Below are positions 34,040-46,384 of a stretch of 64,000 bases of DNA, one piece after another (within the stretch, counting starts at the first letter, position 1; every line of letters starts with the position of its first letter). The DNA comes from Pseudomonas gingeri (GTDB lineage: Bacteria > Pseudomonadota > Gammaproteobacteria > Pseudomonadales > Pseudomonadaceae): contig NZ_JACAOR010000011.1 of NCBI RefSeq assembly GCF_013386115.1, forward strand, positions 478,852-542,851. The letters run 5' to 3'. The notes below the pieces were generated by a model. The model was not told the origin of the DNA. It did not search any database and saw nothing but the letters and a program-made list of their open reading frames with translations. A program made the position numbers and the translations under genes.

Positions 34040-34914
34040 ATAAGCCTCTTCCTGCCGCGCCCGAGGTGCTGCTGCCGGCGCCGGTGCGTGCTTCCAGGTC
34101 CTGGCGTGTGCCGCCGTTGAACGCGCTGATCGGCGCGATCCTGCTGGCCGTGCTGTTGATCATGGCCTTGCTCGGCCTGGTCTGGACGCCCCACGATCCC
34201 CTGAGCCTGAACCTGCTGGCACGCTTGCAGGCACCGACGGCCGCCCACTGGCTGGGCACCGACGAATATGGTCGCGATGTGTTGAGCCGGTTGATGATCG
34301 GCGCGCACACCAGCCTGTGGGTCAGCATTCTCACCGTGACCCTGGCGATCAGTGCCGGGACGTTGCTGGGCCTGCTGGCCGGCTTCCTGCGCGGCTGGGT
34401 CGACCGTGGCCTGATGATGGTCAACGACGCCTTGCTGGCATTTCCCGGCATCCTGCTGGCCCTGGGCCTGATGGCGATCATCGGCCCGAGCCTGTACGGC
34501 ATCGTCTTCGCCCTGAGCCTGGCCTACACCCCTTCGGTGGTGCGGGTGGTGCGCGGCACGGTGCTGTCGCTGCGGGAGAAAGAGTTCGTCGAAGCCTCGC
34601 GGGTCATCGGCAACTCCGAGCTGTACACCATGTTGCGGCATATCGCGCCCAACTGCGTGGCACCCGTCTGTGTGCTCGCCACCAGCATGTTCGGCTGGGC
34701 GATCCTCGCCGAAAGCTCCCTGAGCTTCCTCGGCCTGGGCGTGCCGCCACCGGCGGCGACCTGGGGCAACATGCTGGCGGCCAGCCGCCCGTATATCGCC
34801 ACGGCCAGTTGGCTGGGGCTGTTTCCCGGAGCCTGCATCGCCATGGCGCTGCTGGCGTTCAACCTCTGTGGCGACGCCTTGCGTGATCGTCTCGACCCGC
34901 GGATGAGCAAGTGA
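34036..34914 (+). CDS. ABC permease, DppC-type
   Basis: The 292-residue inner-membrane protein forms the second half of the pore. It opens with a cytoplasmic Pro-rich segment, then the DppC-specific HWLGTDEYGRDVLSRLMIGAH. The EAA loop is EFVEASRVIGNSELYTMLRHI. Six membrane spans. It overlaps the genes on each side by four bases. Confidence 0.92.
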   Translation: MNKPLPAAPEVLLPAPVRASRSWRVPPLNALIGAILLAVLLIMALLGLVWTPHDPLSLNLLARLQAPTAAHWLGTDEYGRDVLSRLMIGAHTSLWVSILTVTLAISAGTLLGLLAGFLRGWVDRGLMMVNDALLAFPGILLALGLMAIIGPSLYGIVFALSLAYTPSVVRVVRGTVLSLREKEFVEASRVIGNSELYTMLRHIAPNCVAPVCVLATSMFGWAILAESSLSFLGLGVPPPAATWGNMLAASRPYIATASWLGLFPGACIAMALLAFNLCGDALRDRLDPRMSK

Positions 34915-36560
34915 CCATGACCACGACCGATGTATTGCTGGCGGTTGATCAGCTGAAAATCCGCGTGGGCAGCCATGGCCCGTTGGCGGTCAATGACCTG
35001 AGCTTCACCATCGCCCCCGGCGAGATCGTCGCGCTGGTGGGCGAATCCGGCAGCGGCAAGACCATGGCCGCCCGTGCCGCCATCGGCCTGCTGCCGCCGC
35101 CCCTGGAACATTGCGGCGGCCAGGTGCGCTTCCAGGGACATGACCTCAATCAGCTCACGCCCGAGCAACTGCGGGCCTTGCGCGGGGCGAAGATCGGCAT
35201 GGTGTTCCAGGAACCCATGGTCTCCCTCAACCCGTCGATGAGCATTGGCGAACAGATGGCCGAGGGCCTGCGCCTGCACACGCTGTTGAGCGACGCGCAG
35301 ATTCGCCAGCGCAGCCTGGAGATGCTCGGTCATATCGGCATCAAGGATGCCGAGCGCTGCCTGGCCGCCTATCCCCATGAGTTCTCCGGCGGCATGCGTC
35401 AGCGGATCATGCTCGCTTCGGTGATGCTGTTGCGCCCGGCGCTGCTGATCGCCGACGAGCCGACCACCGCCCTTGACTGCCTGGCGCAACTGGACGTGTT
35501 GAAGCTGATGCTGGAGCTGACCCGCGAGCAGGGCACGGCAATTCTCTTTATCAGCCATGACCTGTCCCTGGTGGCGCGTTATGCCGACAAGGTGGTGGTG
35601 ATGCGCGAGGGCCGCGCGGTGGAGCAGGGCAGCATCCAGCAGATCCTGCTGGCGCCCAAGGCCGAGTACACCCGCCAGTTGCTGGAGGCGCTGCCCCGGC
35701 GCGGCGAACTGGCCGAGCTGCCGAAGGCGGATGGGCCGTTGCTGACGGTCAGGGACGTGTGCATCGAACACCCCGGCCCGCGCAGCCTGTGGGGGCGCAG
35801 CCAGCCCAAGCGCGTGGTGCATTCGGCCAACCTGACCATCGCGCCGGGGGAGACCCTGGCCCTGGTGGGCGGCAGCGGGTCCGGGAAGACCACCCTGGGC
35901 CGGGCGATCGTCGGCCTGAACAGCGCCTGTGCCGGCGCCATCGAGTTCGAAGGCGTGGACATTCTCAAGGCCGGCAACCGCGAGCATCGCCTGCAGTGCC
36001 AGATGATCTTCCAGGACCCGTATTCCTCCCTCGATCCACGCATGAAGATCGGCGACATCCTGGCCGAACCGCTGCGCCATGTGCCCGGCATGACTCCCGC
36101 GCAAAAGCGCGAACGGGTCACCAGGACGCTGGCGGATATCGGCCTGGCCGAGCAGTTCGTCGACCGCTTCCCGCACCAGCTGTCCGGTGGTCAGCGCCAG
36201 CGCGTGGCGATCGGCCGGGCGCTGGTCCGTCACCCGCGGCTGGTGATCGCCGATGAACCGATCTCGGCCCTGGACATGACCATCCAGAAGCAGATTCTCG
36301 AACTGTTCGAACGCCTGCAGGCGCAGTACGGCTTCGCCTGCCTGTTTATCTCCCACGACCTGGCGGCGGTGGAGCGCATTGCCCATCGGGTCGCGGTGAT
36401 GAGCGAGGGGCGGGTGGTGGAGATGGGCAGTCGCGACGAGATCTTCGACCGACCGCAACATCCCTATACCCGCAAGTTGCTGGCCGCCGCCAGCCCCCTG
36501 GAGAAACTGGACAACGGTGGCTATCGCATCCGCCCGGCCCCCGTCCCGCTAGCGCTGTAA
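34911..36560 (+). CDS. Fused double ABC ATPase, DppD-DppF type
   Basis: The 549-residue protein has two complete ABC modules. Module 1 has Walker A GESGSGKT at residues 44-51, signature FSGGMRQR near 158 and Walker B LLIADEPTTALD at 178-189. Module 2 has GGSGSGKT at 320-327, LSGGQ at 424-428 and LVIADEPISALD at 444-455. The fusion replaces the usual two separate subunits and drives import by the two permeases. No OppC-type extra domain. It overlaps the upstream gene by four bases and ends the importer unit. Confidence 0.93.
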   Translation: MTMTTTDVLLAVDQLKIRVGSHGPLAVNDLSFTIAPGEIVALVGESGSGKTMAARAAIGLLPPPLEHCGGQVRFQGHDLNQLTPEQLRALRGAKIGMVFQEPMVSLNPSMSIGEQMAEGLRLHTLLSDAQIRQRSLEMLGHIGIKDAERCLAAYPHEFSGGMRQRIMLASVMLLRPALLIADEPTTALDCLAQLDVLKLMLELTREQGTAILFISHDLSLVARYADKVVVMREGRAVEQGSIQQILLAPKAEYTRQLLEALPRRGELAELPKADGPLLTVRDVCIEHPGPRSLWGRSQPKRVVHSANLTIAPGETLALVGGSGSGKTTLGRAIVGLNSACAGAIEFEGVDILKAGNREHRLQCQMIFQDPYSSLDPRMKIGDILAEPLRHVPGMTPAQKRERVTRTLADIGLAEQFVDRFPHQLSGGQRQRVAIGRALVRHPRLVIADEPISALDMTIQKQILELFERLQAQYGFACLFISHDLAAVERIAHRVAVMSEGRVVEMGSRDEIFDRPQHPYTRKLLAAASPLEKLDNGGYRIRPAPVPLAL

Positions 36561-36672
36561 CCCAGGACTGACTTCACCCGCCGCGCAAATCGTCGATTTG
36601 CGCGAACGGCGAAGCCATGCCCGAAGAACAAGAAAAACACCCTACCTCTCGACACTGCCAGGAGCTAAAAAA

Positions 36673-37926
36673 ATGAAAAAATCCCTGACTCATCTCATCA
36701 CCGGCGTGGGCGTCGTCAGCAGCGGGATCCTCCCGTCGCTGGCCCATGCCGAGTTCATCAAGGACAGCAGCGGCGCGCTGGAATTGAAGAACTACTACTT
36801 CAACCGCGACTACCGTGAAGAAGCCTCGCAGTCGATGCGCAACGAATGGGCGCAAGGTTTCATTCTCGGCATCAAGTCCGGCTTCACCGAAGGCACCGTG
36901 GGTTTCGGCCTGGACCTGACCGGCATGCTCGGGGTCAAGCTCGACTCCAGCCCCGACCGTTCCGGCACCGGGCTGCTGCAGCGCGACAGCGACAAGCGCG
37001 CGTCCGACGAGTATTCCAAGCTGGGGGTGACCGCCAAGGCCCGTTTCGCCAAGAGCGAACTGCGCGTGGGCTACCTGGTCCCGGACCTGCCGACCCTGCA
37101 ACCCAACACCAGCCGGCTGTTCCCGCAGTCGTTCAGCGGTACCCAGCTGATCTCCAATGACATCAGCAACCTCAAGCTGAGCCTCGGCCAACTGGACCAG
37201 GCCAAGGACCGCGACTCGACCAACTACGAAGACATGAAGCTGACCACCGTCAGCAAGGTCTACAAGAGCACGGCCCTGAGCGACAAGTTCCGCTTCGCCG
37301 GCGGCGACTACTCGCTGACCCCCAATACCCTGCTCAGCTACCACTACGCCGAGCTGGACAGCATCTACCACCAGCAATACGTGGGGTTCAAGAACAGTTT
37401 CGGCCTGGGGCCGGGCGCGCTGAAAACCGACATACGCTACTTCAAGGCCGACAAGGATGGCGCCGGCCTGGCCGGTGATGTCGACAACCGTGCCCTGAGT
37501 ACGCGCCTGACCTACCAGTACAAGGGCCACAGCATCGGCGGCGGCTTCCAGCGGCAGTACGGCACCACGCCGTTCACCTACCTGGACGGCTCCATCACCT
37601 ACCTGTTCACCGAGTACCAGTTCAGCAACTTCACCCAGACCCGGGAACAGGCCTGGCACGCCCGCTACGACTACAACTTCGCCGACATCGGCCTGCCGGG
37701 CCTGACCTTCGGCGCCAAGTACGCCAAGGGCGATTCGGCCGAAGTCCTCGGTTTCAACGGCGAAGGCCGTGAATGGGAACGTGACCTGGACATCGCCTAC
37801 GTGGTGCAGACCGGTCCGTTCAAGGGCGTGTCGATGCGCTGGCGCAACGCCCTGGCCAAGGGCAACTACTTCAACGACGTCAACGAGAACCGCGTGCTGC
37901 TGGGTTACACCATCGCCCTCTGGTAA
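36673..37926 (+). CDS. OprD-family outer membrane porin
   Basis: The 417-residue protein has a signal peptide (cleavage after AHA, residue 26). Its family features include DSSGALELKNYYFNRDYR near the start of the barrel and a C-terminal NENRVLLGYTIALW ending in aromatic Trp as outer-membrane proteins do. OprD porins carry basic amino acids, peptides or small carboxylates through 18-strand barrels. The start with AGGAG upstream is chosen over a longer one. It lies 112 bases after the ATPase gene and is followed by a strong terminator, so it probably belongs to the same operon and supplies the outer step of uptake. Confidence 0.92.
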   Translation: MKKSLTHLITGVGVVSSGILPSLAHAEFIKDSSGALELKNYYFNRDYREEASQSMRNEWAQGFILGIKSGFTEGTVGFGLDLTGMLGVKLDSSPDRSGTGLLQRDSDKRASDEYSKLGVTAKARFAKSELRVGYLVPDLPTLQPNTSRLFPQSFSGTQLISNDISNLKLSLGQLDQAKDRDSTNYEDMKLTTVSKVYKSTALSDKFRFAGGDYSLTPNTLLSYHYAELDSIYHQQYVGFKNSFGLGPGALKTDIRYFKADKDGAGLAGDVDNRALSTRLTYQYKGHSIGGGFQRQYGTTPFTYLDGSITYLFTEYQFSNFTQTREQAWHARYDYNFADIGLPGLTFGAKYAKGDSAEVLGFNGEGREWERDLDIAYVVQTGPFKGVSMRWRNALAKGNYFNDVNENRVLLGYTIALW

Positions 37927-37937
37927 CAGGGCCCGCC

Positions 37938-37968
37938 GATCACTCCCATGCGCATCGTGGGAGTGATC
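37938..37968 (+). terminator. Strong hairpin after oprD-like gene
   Basis: A perfect 11-bp stem (37938-37948 with 37958-37968) closes a 9-base loop. No long T run follows, so termination may be partial. It separates the import unit from the catabolic unit. Confidence 0.7.
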
Positions 37969-38092
37969 CCGGCGGGGGCGGTCGTGATCGGAACAACAGA
38001 TCGAGATAGCCCTGGCCGCCCTTACTGGTGATCACCGCTGCTCGCTACTATTTCCACGGCATCCGTCACTCGAATATCGAGACTTCTGGTTT

Positions 38093-39211
38093 ATGAAACT
38101 TAATCAACACCCCTTGCTGCAAGCGACACAGGGTACCCACAGGCACGTGGAGAGTGAGCATTACGGTGCACTGGGGGCCGCGCGGAAAATCTACATCCAG
38201 GCGGCGCTGCACGCCGACGAGACGCCGGCATTGCTAGTGGCCGCCCGGTTGCGTCGGCAACTGGCGGAGCTCGAAGACGCCAACCGCCTGAATGCCGAAA
38301 TCGTCCTGGTGGCGGTGGCCAACCCGGCGGGCCTGAGCCAGTACATCATGGGTGCCCCGAGCGGGCGTTTCGAGCTGGGCAGCGGGCGCAATTACAACCG
38401 TGGTTTCCCGGTGCCCTACCAGGAGATCGCGGGCAAGATCGAGTCCCGGCTGGGCCAGGACATCGACGCCAACCGGCAACTGATTCGCCAGGCCTGGGGC
38501 GAGTGCCTGCGGGCCGCCGAGCCGATGGATGAGTTCCAGTCGTTGCAGCGCACCCTGATGCTGCTGGCCCATGATGCCGACATCGTGCTCGACCTGCATT
38601 GTTCCCGCGAAGCGGCCATGCACGTCTACACCGGGGAAACGGTGTGGCCGACGGTCGAACCCCTGGCCCGCTATATCGGCGCCGAGGTTTCCCTGCTGGC
38701 GACCGATTCCCAGGCCAACTCGTTCGACGAGGCGTTGTACCTGCTGTGGCTGAACCTGCGCGAGCGCTTCGGCGCGCGTTTCCCGATTCCCGACAGCAGC
38801 GTCGCGGTGACCATCGAACACCGCGGTCAGCGCGACGTGTCTTATGCCCTGGCCGAACACGATGCCACGGCGATCATCGATTACCTGACTCACCTGGGGG
38901 CTATCGAAGGCACCCCGCGACCGCTGCCGGAACTGCGCAACCCGGCCACGCCCCTGGCGGGCAGCGAGCAGTTCTATTCGCCCTGCGCCGGCGTGCTGGT
39001 CCACCGCGCCGCGGTTGGCAGTCGCATCGAAGCGGGCGAGCCGCTGTTCGATATCGTCGACCCGCACAGCGGCAAGGTCACCACCCTGAACAGCCACAAC
39101 ACCGGCGTGTTGTACATGCGTCGCGACGTTCGCTTCGTCAAGCCGGGCGATCCCCTGGGCCGGGTCTCCGGTGCCACGCCGATTCGCAGCGGCAAGTTGC
39201 TCAGCGCTTGA
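38093..39211 (+). CDS. Zinc deacylase of the succinylglutamate desuccinylase/aspartoacylase family
   Basis: The 372-residue cytoplasmic protein has the zinc ligands His40 and Glu43 (LHADE) and His169 (DLHCS). Substrate-binding Asn100-Arg103 (NYNR) and the catalytic Glu242 (TIEHRGQ) are also visible. The C-terminal barrel (residues 295-370) is shared with AstE and the DoeB deacetylase of ectoine breakdown. The reaction is amide hydrolysis of an N-acyl amino acid to the free amino acid plus a carboxylate. It leads the catabolic unit, before the ornithine aminotransferase, so the amino acid released may be ornithine. Confidence 0.88.
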   Translation: MKLNQHPLLQATQGTHRHVESEHYGALGAARKIYIQAALHADETPALLVAARLRRQLAELEDANRLNAEIVLVAVANPAGLSQYIMGAPSGRFELGSGRNYNRGFPVPYQEIAGKIESRLGQDIDANRQLIRQAWGECLRAAEPMDEFQSLQRTLMLLAHDADIVLDLHCSREAAMHVYTGETVWPTVEPLARYIGAEVSLLATDSQANSFDEALYLLWLNLRERFGARFPIPDSSVAVTIEHRGQRDVSYALAEHDATAIIDYLTHLGAIEGTPRPLPELRNPATPLAGSEQFYSPCAGVLVHRAAVGSRIEAGEPLFDIVDPHSGKVTTLNSHNTGVLYMRRDVRFVKPGDPLGRVSGATPIRSGKLLSA

Positions 39212-39223
39212 TCCTCGAATAGC

Positions 39224-39345
39224 TGATCGTTCCCACGCTCCGCGTGGGAGTGCATCCCGTGACGCTCCGCGTCAACTCCAGGCGCACTTGAAGCGGGACG
39301 CGGAGCGTCCCGGGCGGCGCTCCCACGCAGAGCGTGGGAGCGATC
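39224..39345. repeat. GATCGTTCCCACGC inverted repeat, complete copy
   Basis: The layout matches the copy at 13491, with outer arms GATCGTTCCCACGCTC and GAGCGTGGGAGCGATC and inner arms GTGACGCTCCGCGTC and GGGACGCGGAGCGTC. It lies between the deacylase and aminotransferase genes, so those two may be separately transcribed or joined through it. Confidence 0.85.
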
Positions 39346-39386
39346 CTTGAAACCATTCATTTTTTGTTATCTGGCAGGACTTTCCC

Positions 39387-40583
39387 ATGCAACCGAATCC
39401 GGCGATCACCCTGGAAAAGCGCTTTTGCGCCCACAATTACTCACCCCTGGAAGTGGTCATCGTCCAGGGTGAAGGCGTCTGGGCCATCGGCGATGACGGC
39501 CGGCGCTACCTGGACATGATGTCGGCCTATTCCGCCGTCAGCCACGGCCATGCCCACCCGCGTATCCGTGCGGCGGCGATGGCGCAGATCGACAAGGTCA
39601 GCGTGGTCTCGCGGGCGTTCTACAGCGAGCCGCTGGGCAACTTCCTGCAGACCCTGTGCCGCATCAGCGGCTTCGATTCGGCCCTGCCGATGAACAGCGG
39701 TGCCGAAGCGGTGGAAACCGCGATCAAGGCGGCGCGCCGCTGGGGCTACCGGGTCAAGGGCATCGCGGCCAACCAGGCAAAGATCGTCGTTGCCGACAAC
39801 AACTTCCATGGCCGCACCTCGACCATCGTCGGGTTCTCCTCGGAGCCGGCGTACAAGGCCGATTTCGGTCCGTTCTGCAACGGGTTCAGCGAAGCCCGCT
39901 TCGGTGATATCGAGAGCTTCCGCGCGGCCATTACCGCTGATACCTGTGCGGTGCTGATCGAGCCGATCCAGGGCGAGGCCGGGATTCGCCTGCCGCCCGC
40001 CGGTTTCCTGCGCGAGTTGCGCCAGCTGTGCGATGAAACCAACACCTTGCTGATCCTCGATGAGATCCAGTCGGGCCTGGGCCGGACCGGCAAGTGGTTC
40101 GCCTTCGAGCACGAAGGCATCCGCCCGGACGCGCTGATCCTCGGCAAGGCCCTGGGCGGCGGGATCATGCCGGTGTCGGCGTTCGTCGCCGATCACCCGA
40201 TCATGGACCTGTTCGATGCCGGCAGCCACGGCTCCACGTTCGGCGGCAACCCGCTGGCGGCGGCCATCGGCCTGGAGGCGTTGAAGGTGCTGGAGGACGA
40301 GGGCCTGATCGACAATAGCGCGCAACTGGGCCGGTACCTGGTGGAGCGCCTGACCGCCCTTGGCTCGCCGGCCATTCGCGAGATCCGCGGGCGTGGCCTG
40401 TGGGTCGGGGTCGAGCTGGACCGCGATGCCCGGCCGATCTGCGAAGCGCTGCTGGCCGAGGGGGTGCTGACCAAGGAAACCCACGAAAACGTGCTGCGCA
40501 TCGCGCCGCCGCTGTCCATCAGTCGCGAAGAACTGGACTGGGGCCTGGAGCGCATCGAGCGCGTGTTCAAACAACTGGTCTGA
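39387..40583 (+). CDS. rocD: Ornithine aminotransferase (ornithine-oxo-acid transaminase)
   Basis: The 398-residue class III aminotransferase moves the delta-amino group of ornithine to 2-oxoglutarate, giving glutamate semialdehyde and glutamate. PLP-binding Lys254 is in ILGKALGGG. Asp225 of LILDEIQSG contacts the pyridine nitrogen. PMNSGAEAVETAIKAARRWGY at 101-121 and the N-terminal HNYSPLEVV are typical of ornithine and not of acetylornithine or GABA enzymes. It follows the deacylase and precedes the aconitase by 13 bases. Confidence 0.9.
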   Translation: MQPNPAITLEKRFCAHNYSPLEVVIVQGEGVWAIGDDGRRYLDMMSAYSAVSHGHAHPRIRAAAMAQIDKVSVVSRAFYSEPLGNFLQTLCRISGFDSALPMNSGAEAVETAIKAARRWGYRVKGIAANQAKIVVADNNFHGRTSTIVGFSSEPAYKADFGPFCNGFSEARFGDIESFRAAITADTCAVLIEPIQGEAGIRLPPAGFLRELRQLCDETNTLLILDEIQSGLGRTGKWFAFEHEGIRPDALILGKALGGGIMPVSAFVADHPIMDLFDAGSHGSTFGGNPLAAAIGLEALKVLEDEGLIDNSAQLGRYLVERLTALGSPAIREIRGRGLWVGVELDRDARPICEALLAEGVLTKETHENVLRIAPPLSISREELDWGLERIERVFKQLV

Positions 40584-40596
40584 CTTGAGTCCCCGT

Positions 40597-43248
<2,652 letters not shown>

Positions 43249-43249
43249 T

Positions 43250-43972
43250 GTGCAGCCGATTGACCCCCAGGTACTGCAACAACTGGCCCCCGACGGTGTG
43301 TTGCGGGCCGCGATCAACTACGGCAACCCGGTGCTCGCCCAGCGTGGTGACGACGGCCGGCCCCGTGGCGTTTCCATGAGGCTGGCCGAGGCCCTGGCCG
43401 AAGAACTCGGCGTGACCCTGGAGACGCTCTGCTTCGAGGCGGCGGGCAAGGTCTTCGCTGCCTTGGCGCAGGACGCCTGGCGTGTGGCGTTCCTCGCCAT
43501 CGAACCGGTGCGCGAGCGTGAGATCGCTTTCAGCGCACCCTATGTGATCATCAAGGGCACCTACCTGGTGGCGGCTGACGCGCCGTTCACCGAGGTGGCA
43601 CAACTGGATGCTCCGGGGCGGCGGATCGCGGTGGGCCAGGGCGCGGCCTATGACCTCTACCTGAGCCGCACCGTGCAGCACGCCGAACTGGTGCGTGCGC
43701 CGACCTCGGCAGGTGCGGTGGATCTTTTCATCGAGCGGGGGCTGGACGCGGCGGCGGGTGTGCGTGACTACCTGCGCGGTTTGGTCGATGAGCGTTGGCG
43801 GTTGCTGGATGACGACTTCATGACCATTCGCCAGGCGGTGGCCGTGCCGGTGGCCCATCAGGCCGCGGCGGCGTTCGTCAGGTCCTTTGTCGAGCGGCAG
43901 AAGGCGAGCGGGGCGGTGGCAGAGGCGCTACTGGCCAGCGGACAGAGTGCCGAGCTGGTAGCGCCGCGGTGA
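43250..43972 (+). CDS. Periplasmic-binding-protein-like protein without signal peptide (SBP family 3)
   Basis: The 240-residue protein has the amino-acid-binding (SBP_bac_3) fold: GVLRAAINYGNPVLAQ, then PRGVSMRLAEALAEELGV, DAWRVAFLAIEPVREREIAFSAPY and a C-terminal hinge region. The GTG start is fixed by AAGGAG six bases upstream, one base after the aconitase stop. No signal sequence exists, so the protein stays in the cytoplasm. It might be an enzyme of the cyclohexadienyl-dehydratase kind, a ligand sensor or a chaperone for the released amino acid. It ends the catabolic unit. Confidence 0.78.
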   Translation: MQPIDPQVLQQLAPDGVLRAAINYGNPVLAQRGDDGRPRGVSMRLAEALAEELGVTLETLCFEAAGKVFAALAQDAWRVAFLAIEPVREREIAFSAPYVIIKGTYLVAADAPFTEVAQLDAPGRRIAVGQGAAYDLYLSRTVQHAELVRAPTSAGAVDLFIERGLDAAAGVRDYLRGLVDERWRLLDDDFMTIRQAVAVPVAHQAAAAFVRSFVERQKASGAVAEALLASGQSAELVAPR

Positions 43973-44216
43973 GTGCCCGGCCCAGGTCCGGCAAGTACGG
44001 ATCGCACTTGCCGAGGCAATCTCTGGATATGCGTTGTATAGAGAAAAGTTTCGGAAGTTATTAAGGATTGAGCGGCAACTGTTAAAAAGATTAAAGAATG
44101 TAAAAGTTTGTATAGTTGCATTTTTTAATAGCCGATTTGTTTGCGCTGACACTGGAGTTTATCGACCCTGGCGCGTCTATAATGCGCGCACTCTATATAT
44201 CTGCAGATTGTCACTT

Positions 44217-44924
44217 ATGGAAAGTTCGGCATTGAGCAAAGTGTTGCTCGTTGAAGATGACCTCAAGCTTGCGGCCCTGGTGGCGCAATTCCTGTCCCAG
44301 CACGGTTTCGACGTACGCACGGTACATCGCGGCGATGTGGCATTGGCGGCTTTCCAGGAGTTCAAGCCACGGATCGTGGTGCTCGACCTGATGCTGCCGG
44401 GGCAGAGCGGTTTGCAGGTGTGCCGGGACATTCGCGCCATTGCCGACACCCCCATCGTGATTCTCACGGCCAAGGAAGATGACCTCGACCATATCCTGGG
44501 CCTGGAATCCGGGGCCGACGACTATGTGATCAAGCCGATCAAGCCGCCCGTGCTGCTGGCGCGGTTGCGTGCCTTGCAACGTCGGCAGACGCCGGATGTC
44601 TCGGCGCGGGGCACTCTCGAATTCGGTCGCCTGAGCATCGACCGCAGTTGCCGCGAAGTACGCCTGGCCGGCGAGCTGATCGAACTGACCACCATGGAGT
44701 TCGAACTGCTCTGGCTGCTGGCCAATGCCGCCGGGGAAATCCTTTCCCGCGATGACATTCTCAACCGGATTCGGGGCATTGCCTTCGATGGCCTGAACCG
44801 CAGCGTCGATGTCTATGTCAGCAAGCTGCGCAACAAGTTGCATGACAATCCCCGCGAACCGGTGTGCATCAAGACCATCTGGGGCAAGGGCTACCTGTTC
44901 AATCCGTTCGGTTGGGAGTTGTAG
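44217..44924 (+). CDS. OmpR-family response regulator, RstA-like
   Basis: The 235-residue protein has a receiver domain (KVLLVEDDLKLAALVAQFL, phospho-acceptor Asp in VVLDLMLPG) and a C-terminal OmpR/PhoB winged helix (ELTTMEFELLWLLANAAGE to RSVDVYVSKLRNKLHD). It ends in GYLFNPFGWE, very like RstA of enteric bacteria. ATG 44217 starts the receiver directly; the longer frame begins in an AT-rich promoter region. It is followed by its kinase gene with no gap. Confidence 0.93.
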   Translation: MESSALSKVLLVEDDLKLAALVAQFLSQHGFDVRTVHRGDVALAAFQEFKPRIVVLDLMLPGQSGLQVCRDIRAIADTPIVILTAKEDDLDHILGLESGADDYVIKPIKPPVLLARLRALQRRQTPDVSARGTLEFGRLSIDRSCREVRLAGELIELTTMEFELLWLLANAAGEILSRDDILNRIRGIAFDGLNRSVDVYVSKLRNKLHDNPREPVCIKTIWGKGYLFNPFGWEL

Positions 44925-46220
44925 ATGCTGCGCCTGTTCCTGCGTCTGTACATTTTCCTGGCGCTGGGTTTCGGTGGCGCTATCTATACGGTCAACTACG
45001 TCTTCACCGAGTTGCTCAACGGCCCGACCGAGGCCCTCAACCGTGAGTCGGTGCGGGGCCAGGCCTATGCCCTGGTCAAGGACCTGCGGCCTCTCGACAA
45101 GGCCGGTCGCGAGCGGCAATTGCTGGAGTGGAAGCCGCATTACGGGTTGAGCCTGAGCCTGGTGGAGACCGATACCCTGGATCTCACCGAGCGGGAGAAG
45201 AAACTGCTGGCCAGCAACCAGCTGGTGGTCCGTGAGCAGTTCACCGAGTACATCACGCGGATCGACGACGGCCCGCAACTGCTGAGCATCAAGCTGCCGC
45301 CCGAACCGAGCATGACGGTGCCCTATACCATCGCGGCCTACCTGATGCTCGGGGTCCTGGTGGGGATCGTGCTGTTCTTCTGGGTGCGTCCGCACTGGCG
45401 CGACCTTGAACGGCTGCGCCTGGCAGCCCAGCGTTTCGGCAACAATGACCTGAGCGCGCGGCTGCATCTGCCCCGGCGTTCGAACATCTACGAACTGGCC
45501 GAGCATTTCAACCAGATGGCCGCGCGTATCGAGGGTCTGATCGACAACCAGCGCGAGCTGACCAACGCGGTGTCCCATGAGCTGCGCACGCCCATCGCGC
45601 GGTTGTCGTTCGAGCTGGACCAACTGCGCCAGCATATCGATCCGCAGGTCAGTGGCGAACTGATCAGCGACATGCACGCCGACCTGGGCGAGCTGGAGGA
45701 CATGGTTTCCGAACTGCTGACCTACGCCAGCCTGGAACACGGTGCCGGGGAGAACCGCCGCGAGATCATCGAGGCCCACAGCTGGCTCGACAGCGTGGTG
45801 GGCAGCGTGGCCCTGGAAGCGGAGGCCGCTGGCGTGCAACTGACCATTGCCGCCTGCGAAGTCGAGAGCGTGTGCATCGAGCCGCGTTTCATGGCCCGGG
45901 CGGTGATCAACCTGCTGCGCAATGCCATTCGTTATGCCGAAGGGCGGGTGCAGGTATCGTTGACGCGTCATGAAGACCATTACCAGGTGCTGGTCTGTGA
46001 CGACGGCCCCGGTGTGCCGGCGGAGGGCCGGCTGAAGATCTTCGAGCCGTTCCTGCGCCTGGATGCCAGTCGCGACCGTCGCACCGGCGGCTTCGGCCTC
46101 GGGCTGGCGCTGGTGCGGCGGGTTTCGCAATGGCATGGCGGCCACGTCGAGGTGCGCGATTCGCAGTGGGGTGGAGCCTCGTTCCGCCTGACCTGGATGC
46201 ATGTGGAACAGGCCCGCTGA
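44925..46220 (+). CDS. Sensor histidine kinase, RstB-like
   Basis: The 431-residue protein has two membrane segments (residues 5-27 and 135-157) enclosing a periplasmic sensor of about 105 residues. A HAMP-type linker follows, then the H-box AVSHELRTPIARL, the N-box NLLRNAIRYAEG and the G-box FGLGLALVRR. It phosphorylates the adjacent RstA-like regulator. The signal is unknown; the pair lies next to the catabolic unit and may sense its substrate or the Mg/pH signals of RstB. Confidence 0.93.
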   Translation: MLRLFLRLYIFLALGFGGAIYTVNYVFTELLNGPTEALNRESVRGQAYALVKDLRPLDKAGRERQLLEWKPHYGLSLSLVETDTLDLTEREKKLLASNQLVVREQFTEYITRIDDGPQLLSIKLPPEPSMTVPYTIAAYLMLGVLVGIVLFFWVRPHWRDLERLRLAAQRFGNNDLSARLHLPRRSNIYELAEHFNQMAARIEGLIDNQRELTNAVSHELRTPIARLSFELDQLRQHIDPQVSGELISDMHADLGELEDMVSELLTYASLEHGAGENRREIIEAHSWLDSVVGSVALEAEAAGVQLTIAACEVESVCIEPRFMARAVINLLRNAIRYAEGRVQVSLTRHEDHYQVLVCDDGPGVPAEGRLKIFEPFLRLDASRDRRTGGFGLGLALVRRVSQWHGGHVEVRDSQWGGASFRLTWMHVEQAR

Positions 46221-46247
46221 CGGTCGCTTCGACAACATCGCAACCCC

Positions 46248-46330
46248 GTAGGAGCCGGCTTGCCGGCGATGAGGCCAGTAAGCCTTGCATCGTCTGATCG
46301 GCCGCTATCGCCAGCAAGCCGGCTCCTACG
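46248..46330. repeat. REP pair, GTAGGAGCCGGCTTGC type
   Basis: GTAGGAGCCGGCTTGC and its inverted copy GCAAGCCGGCTCCTAC enclose a 50-base loop. It lies between the convergent kinase and hydrolase genes and probably stabilises 3' ends. Confidence 0.85.
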
Positions 46331-46384
46331 GTGAGCGCGTCCGGAAGGTAGGGGCCAGCGGGCCCATCAATCGCGCCACCGATA

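Noticed and set aside
34524..36461. Minus-strand frame of 645 codons
   Set aside because: It is antisense to the fused ABC ATPase, whose motifs are unambiguous.
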